Shown: in pieces, positions 40,938 through 46,602 of the stretch
Layout of the letters: the number at the start of each line of letters is the position of its first letter
Numbering within the stretch: the stretch's first letter is position 1
Origin: JBBQNY01 sp038255255
GTDB lineage: Bacteria > Pseudomonadota > Gammaproteobacteria > Xanthomonadales > Ahniellaceae
DNA: 46,602 bases
Direction: 5' to 3'
NCBI GenBank assembly: GCA_038255255.1
Contig: JBBSLL010000026.1
Span: 1-46,602 of the forward strand
Notes under the pieces: generated by a model
Told to the model about the DNA's origin: nothing
Seen by the model: the letters and a program-made list of their open reading frames with translations, nothing else
Databases searched by the model: none
Program-made: the position numbers and the translations under genes

Positions 40938-42809
40938 ATGGAGATACCTGGCTACCGGATCATCAAGCCGCTTGGCAAAGGCGGCATGGCGAGCGTGTAT
41001 CTCGCGGTCCAGGAATCCGTCGATCGCGAAGTCGCGCTCAAGATCATGGCGCCGCACCTGCTTGCGGACTCCACGTTTGGGGACCGCTTCCTGCGCGAGG
41101 CGCGCATTGCCGCCAAGCTGCACCACCGTCACGTGGTCGGCGTGGTCGACGTCGGCAAGCATGGCGAGTGGCACTACATCGCCATGGAGTTCCTGCCGGG
41201 CGGCTCGATTTCCAAGGACATCGACCCCCTGGGGGCACTGCGCGTTACCCGCGAGATCGCACGCGCGCTGGCCTACGCGCACAGCAAGGGCTTCATCCAC
41301 CGCGACATCAAGCCCGACAATATCCTGCTGCGCGAAGACGGTAGCGCCGCGCTGACCGACTTCGGCATCGCGCGTGCCGCCGACTCCGCGACCAAGATGA
41401 CGCGCGCGGGATCCGTCGTCGGCACACCGCACTACATGAGCCCGGAGCAGGCGCGTGGCCTGCCGCTCGACGGCCGCGCGGACATCTATTCGCTGGGCGT
41501 GCTGCTCTACGAACTGCTGGTCGGCGAGGTGCCCTTCCAGGCCGACGATCCGCTCGCGATCGGCATCATGCACATCACCGAGCCGGTGCCCGAGTTGCCG
41601 GAACATCTGGCCGCGCTGCAGGACCTGGTCGACCGCATGATGGCCAAGCAGGTCGGCGACCGGTTCCAGAACGGCGACGACGTGGCCGAATCCATTGCCG
41701 CGTTCGAGATGGCCATCGCCGAGGGCGAGCTGCCAGAGGTGATGATTCCGAGTCCCGTGCAGCGCGAGCGCGTGCTCAATTCCCTGTCGTCCACCGCGCG
41801 CATCACGCGCGTGACGCCGGCTGACGTCGCGGCAGCCTTGCCGGGTGGGCGCGCCGATCCCATCACGGACAAGACCGCGGCCCTCGCCGGTACCGCCGTA
41901 TTGCCACAGCTGTCGGGCACCGCAGTGCTGCCGTCGCTCGAAGGCGGCGATGCCGTGGATCGCGCGCTCGCGCGTGCGTCCGCGGAACCGCGCACGCAGC
42001 AGCGCACCAAGCAGAGCGCAGCGGTGCGGCCGCGCACCCAGGGGGACCTCAAGCGTGTCGAGGGCGAGGACGTGGCGGTTACGGCACCTGCGCCTGCACG
42101 CTCGCGCAAGCCGCTGTGGATCGGGCTCGCCGCGGGAGTGGCGGTGCTCGCGCTGGTGCTGTGGTTCGCGCAGGAGTCCTTGCGCGACAAGTTCGTACCG
42201 AGTGACATGAACGAACTGCTCGCCACCGCCCAGCAGGCAGAGTTGCAGGGCCGGCTCGCGGGCGACGATCGCGACAACGCCGACTCGATCTACCGCAGGA
42301 TCCTCGAGGACGATCCCGACAACGAGCGTGCCCAGGCGGGGCGCATGAGCGTGGGCGAGCGCCTGATCGCGCGGGCGCGTGCCGAGTTGAACAAGGGCGA
42401 TGTCGATGGCGCGCGGCTTGCCGCCGTGCAGGCCCGCGAGATCCTGCAGGGTGGGCCTGAACTGGATGCTCTCGACACCGAGATCAGCAATCGCGAGGGC
42501 AATGTCGACGACCTTGAGAGTTACGTCGCGCGCGGCAATGCGGCGCTCGAGAGCGGGCGGTATTTCGGGAGCCAGGACGCTGCCATCGAGCTCTTCCAGG
42601 AAGTCGTCAAGATCGACGAAACCAACCAGTTCGCCTACAAGGGAATCAACAAGGCGCTGGATGGAATGGCCCAGCAGGCCAGCGCCTTCCTCGACCAGGG
42701 TCGCCTCGACGACGCGCAGCGCATCATCAGCCAGATCGAGTCGATCTCGGGCAACCACGTCTCGCTTCCCGAGCTCCAGCAGCGCCTCGCCGAGTTGCGC
42801 GGCAGCTGA
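40938..42809 (+). CDS. Membrane-anchored Ser/Thr protein kinase with C-terminal TPR-like region
   Basis: The product is a 623-residue Hanks-type kinase. The kinase domain (residues 5-270) has glycine loop GKGGMASVYLA, Lys in VALKIMAPHL, catalytic loop HRDIKPDN near 121, DFGIARA, activation segment VGTPHYMSPEQARG and DIYSLGVLLYELL; all key residues are present. A disordered juxtamembrane region with repeated TAVLP follows. One membrane helix is near 392-412 (PLWIGLAAGVAVLALVLWFA). The periplasmic or extracellular part (420-623) has helical repeats like TPRs (IYRRILEDDPDNERAQAGRM, ALESGRYFGSQDAAIELFQE). ATG 40938 was chosen for the family-like MEIPGYRII; GGGA lies nine bases upstream. ATG 40929 and TTG 40911 are alternatives. 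It follows relA by 35 bases, probably in the same transcript; substrates are unknown. Confidence 0.92.
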   Translation: MEIPGYRIIKPLGKGGMASVYLAVQESVDREVALKIMAPHLLADSTFGDRFLREARIAAKLHHRHVVGVVDVGKHGEWHYIAMEFLPGGSISKDIDPLGALRVTREIARALAYAHSKGFIHRDIKPDNILLREDGSAALTDFGIARAADSATKMTRAGSVVGTPHYMSPEQARGLPLDGRADIYSLGVLLYELLVGEVPFQADDPLAIGIMHITEPVPELPEHLAALQDLVDRMMAKQVGDRFQNGDDVAESIAAFEMAIAEGELPEVMIPSPVQRERVLNSLSSTARITRVTPADVAAALPGGRADPITDKTAALAGTAVLPQLSGTAVLPSLEGGDAVDRALARASAEPRTQQRTKQSAAVRPRTQGDLKRVEGEDVAVTAPAPARSRKPLWIGLAAGVAVLALVLWFAQESLRDKFVPSDMNELLATAQQAELQGRLAGDDRDNADSIYRRILEDDPDNERAQAGRMSVGERLIARARAELNKGDVDGARLAAVQAREILQGGPELDALDTEISNREGNVDDLESYVARGNAALESGRYFGSQDAAIELFQEVVKIDETNQFAYKGINKALDGMAQQASAFLDQGRLDDAQRIISQIESISGNHVSLPELQQRLAELRGS

Positions 42810-42855
42810 CGTGGTCACCGGGCACGCGCACGGCGATGCAAGTACGCCACCGCGC

Positions 42856-43671
42856 ATGCGTCGCGACCCACAGGCCTACAGCACCTCGTGTTCGTGGCTG
42901 GCCTGCCTCGCCGTGTTGCTGTTGTCGGGATGCGGCGGCACCAAGCTGCTCCGCGAACCCCGGCCGCTGCCGGTCGCGAACCCGCTGGCGGAGGCGGCTG
43001 ATGCGCGACTCGCAGTCCGGCTCGACTGGGTCATCGTGCGCAACGCGGAAAGTGCGTGGGCACGCAACGCCGACTGGGATGAATATCACCTTGTCCTGAG
43101 AAATCTTTCGGTATCGCCGCTGGAGGTGACCCGCGTGACCGTGCGCGACTCACTTGGCAGCTGGGTCTCCGCTGGCGCAGACCGCAAGGACCTCGTGAGA
43201 CTCAGCCGCAGCACCGTACGTCGTTACCGCCACTCCGGATTGAAGGTCAAGGCGGGAGTGGGTGGCGCCGGCCTTATCGCGGCTGGCGTGGCGACCACGC
43301 TTGGCATGGGCACTGCATACGTCGCGGCGACTGCTTACGGCGCTGCTTTGGGTGGGACCGCGGGCGGCGTGACGGCTTTGGGGGCAGGACTGCTGTTGGC
43401 AGGCCCCGCCGTTCTCGCGGTTGGGGTGGTGCGGGCGGTGAACAACTCCAGGGTGGACCAACGGATCCAGGCACTGCGCACGGAGTTGCCGCTCACGGTC
43501 GAGGCGGGTAGCGAAGCCCGGGTCGTCCTCTTTTTTCCGCTTGCGCCGTCCCCGAGCCAACTGCAGGTGCGCTATCGAAGCGCCATCGGATCGCACGTGC
43601 TCGATGTCGACACGCGCCGTGCGCTGGACGGCTTGCATCTTGCAGGGAGTGTGTCGTCGAGCGGACGCTGA
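42856..43671 (+). CDS. Lipoprotein of unknown function with a glycine-rich membrane-like region
   Basis: The 271-residue product begins with a lipoprotein signal (STSCSWLACLAVLLLSGC, lipid cysteine near residue 26). A soluble part follows (LAVRLDWVIVRNAESAWARN, YHLVLRNLSVSPLEVTRVTV). Then comes a 65-residue glycine/alanine-rich hydrophobic region (GVGGAGLIAAGVATTLGMGT to LLLAGPAVLAVGVVRAVNNS) like glycine-zipper proteins of the envelope. A beta-rich C-terminus follows (FFPLAPSPSQLQVRYRSAIG). ATG 42856 gives a normal signal; GTG 42811, right after the kinase stop codon, would add 15 residues. I do not recognise a named family. It follows the kinase by 46 bases, so a common transcript is possible. 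Confidence 0.75.
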   Translation: MRRDPQAYSTSCSWLACLAVLLLSGCGGTKLLREPRPLPVANPLAEAADARLAVRLDWVIVRNAESAWARNADWDEYHLVLRNLSVSPLEVTRVTVRDSLGSWVSAGADRKDLVRLSRSTVRRYRHSGLKVKAGVGGAGLIAAGVATTLGMGTAYVAATAYGAALGGTAGGVTALGAGLLLAGPAVLAVGVVRAVNNSRVDQRIQALRTELPLTVEAGSEARVVLFFPLAPSPSQLQVRYRSAIGSHVLDVDTRRALDGLHLAGSVSSSGR

Positions 43672-43745
43672 GCCGTTAAGGCAATGCGCGAACAAGAGGG
43701 TGCGTAAATTCGGGCGCGGTCCTTCGACGGCGCACGATCCGTGCC

Positions 43746-46602
43746 TCAGCGGGGCGGCAGGATCGCGGCGAGCGCGATGCGCGCGGCGTCGAAGGAAAAA
43801 TGCGTGGCGACGTTGTCGAGGCCGCCCTCGGCGAGGCGCTGCCACAGGGCTTGATCGCGATAGGCACGCACGACCGCGGCGGAGAATGACGCGGCGTCGC
43901 CCGCTACCAGGGCATGCTCGCCGTCGACCACGTGCATGCCCTCGACCGCCAGCCCGGTCGCAACGACCGGCAAGCCGTGCGCCATCGCTTCGTTGATCTT
44001 GCCCTTGATGCCGGCGCCGTAGCGCAGTGGTGCGAGCGACAGGCGCGAACCGGACAGCAGCGGCACGAGGTTCTCCACGAAGCCGTGCACCACAACCCGC
44101 TCGCCCAGCGCGGCGCAACGCGAGCGCAGGGTCTCCGGCATGCGGCTGCCGACAATGTTGAGGCTCGCCTCCGGCAAGTCACGCGAAAGTTGTGGCCAGA
44201 TCGCGTCAAGCAGCCATTCGACCGCGTCGATGTTGGGTGTGTGCTGGAAGCCTCCCACGAACAGCAGCCCATGCCGTTCCGCGAACGGCAATCCGGGTCC
44301 GGCGATGTCGTGCACGGTCGCGAGCACCTCGATGCGGGCCTGCGGCACCATTCCGCGCAGCAATTGCTGTTCGTACGGGCTCACTACCAGCGTGATGTCG
44401 CAGGCGCGCACCAACGCGAGTTCGGCGGCACGCGTCTGCGCGGCGGACCGAAGCAGCTCGGCGCGCCTGTCCGCTACTTCTGCCTCTCTTTGCTCGCGCA
44501 GGAAATGCAGGTCGACGGTGTCGAAGATGATGCTGGCCTGCGGCGCGAATTCGCGCAGCAGCGGAACCAGCGGCGTGGCGACCCCATGCCGGCTCACGAG
44601 CACTGCATCGAACTGCGAACCGTTTGCAGCGAGCCAGGCGGGAATGTTGCTGACCGCGGGATGGAAGAGCGCTTCGACGCCGAGTTGCTGCAGGTCATCC
44701 GTGTAGCGCCCATGGTGCGCGAGGTTGGCCGCGAAGAAGCTCACCTTCGTGCCATCCTCGACGAGCATGCGCATCAGGTTCCACATGCGCAGCGAACCGG
44801 CGTCGTGATCCGGCATCGGCGTGCAGGCGTCGATGATCAGCACGCGCCGCCGCGCGCGATGCTCGCGGGCGATCGCGATGTCCGTCCCGGGCGCAGGCTG
44901 CGCGCGCAGCGCGTCATGCCAGCGTTCGAGGAACTTGGCCTGGTTGATGGGCTGGAAGCGCTTGGTGCCACTGCCGGTGTCGGTGCCTGAACTGATGCCC
45001 TCGAAATGCACCACCACCGACGCCGGCTGGTAGCGCACCTTGAGTCCGCGCGCACGCACGCGCATCGCGAGATCCGTGTCCTCGTAGTACGCGGGCGTAT
45101 AGAGCGCATCGAATCCGCCCAGTTCCTGCAGCAGCGCGCGCGGCAGGACGATCGCAGCGCCCGAGCAGTAGTCCGCCTCGCGCACATAGTTGAAGCGCGG
45201 ATCGTCGGGATGTTCGAAGCGCCCGTAGTTCCAGCCGGACGCGTCGGAAAACACGATGCCGCCGGCCTCCTGCAAACGGCCGTCGGGATAAACGAGCTTC
45301 GCGCCTGCCAGGCCCGTGTCGGGAAACTGGTCAAACGTGCCGAGCAGCGCCTCGAGCCAGCCCGGCTGCACTGCGGTGTCGTTGTTGAGGAACACCACGA
45401 ACTCGCCGCGAGCCAGCGCGAGCCCGGCATTGCATGCGGCGATGAAGCCTGCATTGGCCGTCTGGCGATGCACGCGCAAACCGCCAATTTCGAGCAGGCG
45501 CTCGGGTGTCTCGTCCGTCGAGGCGTCGTCCACCACCACCACCTCGAAGGGTAGTGCCGGGTCCGCTGTGGCCACCAGCGACCGCAGGCAGGTCAGCGTG
45601 TGTTCGAAATGATTGAACACGGGGACGACGATCGACACGCGCGGCGCGTCGCTGGAAGGAATATTGAAAGGCGCGAAATCCGTGCGCGGCGGCAGGGCAA
45701 GCGGCGTCGTCGCCTGGACATTGCCGCGTTCCCGGTTCGCGATATGCGCCAGCGTGCCCCTCAGCCCCCGGCTGGCAAGGCTGCGTCGTACCGCGGTGCC
45801 CAGCCCGAGCATCCGCGCAAAACGGAAACGGGACAGCGTGCGCATTCGGCGCAACTGCGTGGTCAGCGTCCGGAGCGGCGCGGTGAGTCGCCACGAGCGG
45901 CTTTGTTCGAATGCCAGGAGGCTGGCATTCGCTCGCTGCAGTTGCTGGTCGAGCGCCAGTGCGTGGGCCTGCTCCGTCGCGATTGCATCGTGCGCCTGCG
46001 CGAGCTGCTCCTGCGCGACCGACAATTCACCGTGCAGCGCGTTGACGCATTTGCTCTGCTCCACAAGCTCGCGGCTGCGATCGCGGAACAGTGCGTCGGT
46101 GCGGGCAACCCAGTCCGCGCGGCGCTCGAGCTCGGCCTGGGCCTGAAGCAGTCTGGCGTCGACCTGGTGCAGATGCCGATGGTCTGCCGCGTGCGCCGCG
46201 CGCGCCGTGTCGAGCGCAGCCGTGCGCAAGTCGTAGCGATACAGCGGATAGCCCCTGCGCTCCGCGCCAGGCAGCAGGGTGGCGTAGTCGTCGCGCATTT
46301 CCGAGAGCGAGCGCACCGGCCGCACCATCAGCTGCTCGCGCACTTCCAGGAGTCGCTGCGGTTCCGCCAGCAGGTCGCCCACGCGCGAAACGATCGCATC
46401 GGCATCCGGCTCCACCAGGAATCCGTCCACGCCGTCCTCGATCCGCTCGCGATAGGCGCCGAGCGCGGTGGCGAGAACGGGCACGCCGAGGGCGGTGAGC
46501 TCGCTCAGCAGGTAGGAGTAGCTTTCGGCCACGCTCACCGGAAGCAGGGCGAGCTGCGGCCGGATCCTCCCCAGCAGCGCAGGCAACTCGTCGCGCGAAT
46601 AA
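43746..46602 (-). CDS. Large multidomain glycosyltransferase (GT1/4, GT2, GT1/4), 5' end outside window
   Basis: The visible 951 residues join three parts. First is the C-terminal end of a GT-B domain at the window edge (YSRDELPALLGRIRPQLALL, ESYSYLLSELTALGVPVLAT). A long coiled-coil/helical linker follows (about 120-225, ALHGELSVAQEQLAQAHDAI). Next is a GT2 (GT-A) domain near 320-570 with VSIVVPVFNHFEHTLTCLRS, VVVDDASTDETPERL, FLNNDTAVQPGWLEAL and YYEDTDLAMRVRARG. Last is a second GT-B domain near 600-951 (LIIDACTPMPDHDAGSLRMW, LLFVGGFQHTPNIDAVEWLL, LRYGAGIKGKINEAMAHGLP). Such proteins build surface polysaccharides or glycosylate flagella or adhesins. The coiled coil lies within the chain, not at a terminus. 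No further glycan genes are visible. It ends 74 bases after the convergent lipoprotein gene; that gap shows no hairpin of note. Confidence 0.9.
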   Translation of the reverse strand, partial: YSRDELPALLGRIRPQLALLPVSVAESYSYLLSELTALGVPVLATALGAYRERIEDGVDGFLVEPDADAIVSRVGDLLAEPQRLLEVREQLMVRPVRSLSEMRDDYATLLPGAERRGYPLYRYDLRTAALDTARAAHAADHRHLHQVDARLLQAQAELERRADWVARTDALFRDRSRELVEQSKCVNALHGELSVAQEQLAQAHDAIATEQAHALALDQQLQRANASLLAFEQSRSWRLTAPLRTLTTQLRRMRTLSRFRFARMLGLGTAVRRSLASRGLRGTLAHIANRERGNVQATTPLALPPRTDFAPFNIPSSDAPRVSIVVPVFNHFEHTLTCLRSLVATADPALPFEVVVVDDASTDETPERLLEIGGLRVHRQTANAGFIAACNAGLALARGEFVVFLNNDTAVQPGWLEALLGTFDQFPDTGLAGAKLVYPDGRLQEAGGIVFSDASGWNYGRFEHPDDPRFNYVREADYCSGAAIVLPRALLQELGGFDALYTPAYYEDTDLAMRVRARGLKVRYQPASVVVHFEGISSGTDTGSGTKRFQPINQAKFLERWHDALRAQPAPGTDIAIAREHRARRRVLIIDACTPMPDHDAGSLRMWNLMRMLVEDGTKVSFFAANLAHHGRYTDDLQQLGVEALFHPAVSNIPAWLAANGSQFDAVLVSRHGVATPLVPLLREFAPQASIIFDTVDLHFLREQREAEVADRRAELLRSAAQTRAAELALVRACDITLVVSPYEQQLLRGMVPQARIEVLATVHDIAGPGLPFAERHGLLFVGGFQHTPNIDAVEWLLDAIWPQLSRDLPEASLNIVGSRMPETLRSRCAALGERVVVHGFVENLVPLLSGSRLSLAPLRYGAGIKGKINEAMAHGLPVVATGLAVEGMHVVDGEHALVAGDAASFSAAVVRAYRDQALWQRLAEGGLDNVATHFSFDAARIALAAILPPR

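Noticed and set aside
40899..42857. 652-codon minus-strand frame opposite the Ser/Thr kinase gene
   Set aside because: The plus strand codes for a kinase with all catalytic motifs. The minus frame shows no domain and only low-complexity sequence typical of antisense shadows.

Overview
This 46.6 kb window is a high-GC stretch of ordinary bacterial chromosome, packed with genes and poor in mobile elements. Gene content and order point to a gammaproteobacterium. The run ruvC-ruvA-kup-ruvB-ybgC-tolQRAB-pal-cpoB-queE-queC-tRNA-Lys, the bamD/rluD/pgeF/clpB block and the many short palindromic repeats fit Xanthomonadales (Lysobacterales) or a close relative such as Steroidobacterales or Nevskiales. 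That placement is an inference from recalled gene order, not from a search.

Layout. 1-2.1 kb holds the 3' end of sucD and nadE. 2.3-9.8 kb holds bamD (minus strand, interrupted by an in-frame TAG), rluD, pgeF, a long AI-2E-family permease with an extra cytoplasmic module, and clpB behind a sigma-32-like promoter. 9.8-13.0 kb holds a large HPII-type catalase, a 61-residue orphan protein and a membrane protein of unknown function. 13.1-17.6 kb holds a TonB-dependent receptor (minus strand) divergent from a YheS-type ABC-F ATPase. 17.8-22.9 kb holds a FmdB-type zinc ribbon protein, aspS, a small hydrolase, yebC, ruvC and ruvA. 22.9-33.5 kb holds kup, ruvB, the whole ybgC-tolQRAB-pal-cpoB envelope operon, queE, queC and tRNA-Lys(UUU). 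33.6-37.9 kb holds a relic of an endonuclease I gene and hrpA. 38.1-46.6 kb holds a small secreted protein, a RelA-type (p)ppGpp synthetase, a membrane Ser/Thr kinase, a lipoprotein and a very large multidomain glycosyltransferase cut by the window edge.

Genes that work together: RuvA, RuvB and RuvC process Holliday junctions, though kup sits between ruvA and ruvB. TolQRA-TolB-Pal-CpoB with YbgC keeps the outer membrane tethered during division, and BamD belongs to the outer membrane protein assembly machine. QueE and QueC are consecutive steps towards preQ0 for queuosine. ClpB and KatE are stress functions side by side.

The most distinctive feature is a set of short palindromic repeats of at least four families between genes. 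One 78-bp element lies inside the ABC-F gene as an exact 26-codon in-frame insertion, and a second copy of identical length lies at 33.8 kb. Other repeats reach into the 5' end of ybgC, separate tolQ from tolR, and sit just before queE. The other striking point is the amber codon inside bamD, an essential gene in well-studied relatives. I found no CRISPR array, prophage, insertion sequence or clear defence system, and no convincing undescribed multi-gene system.
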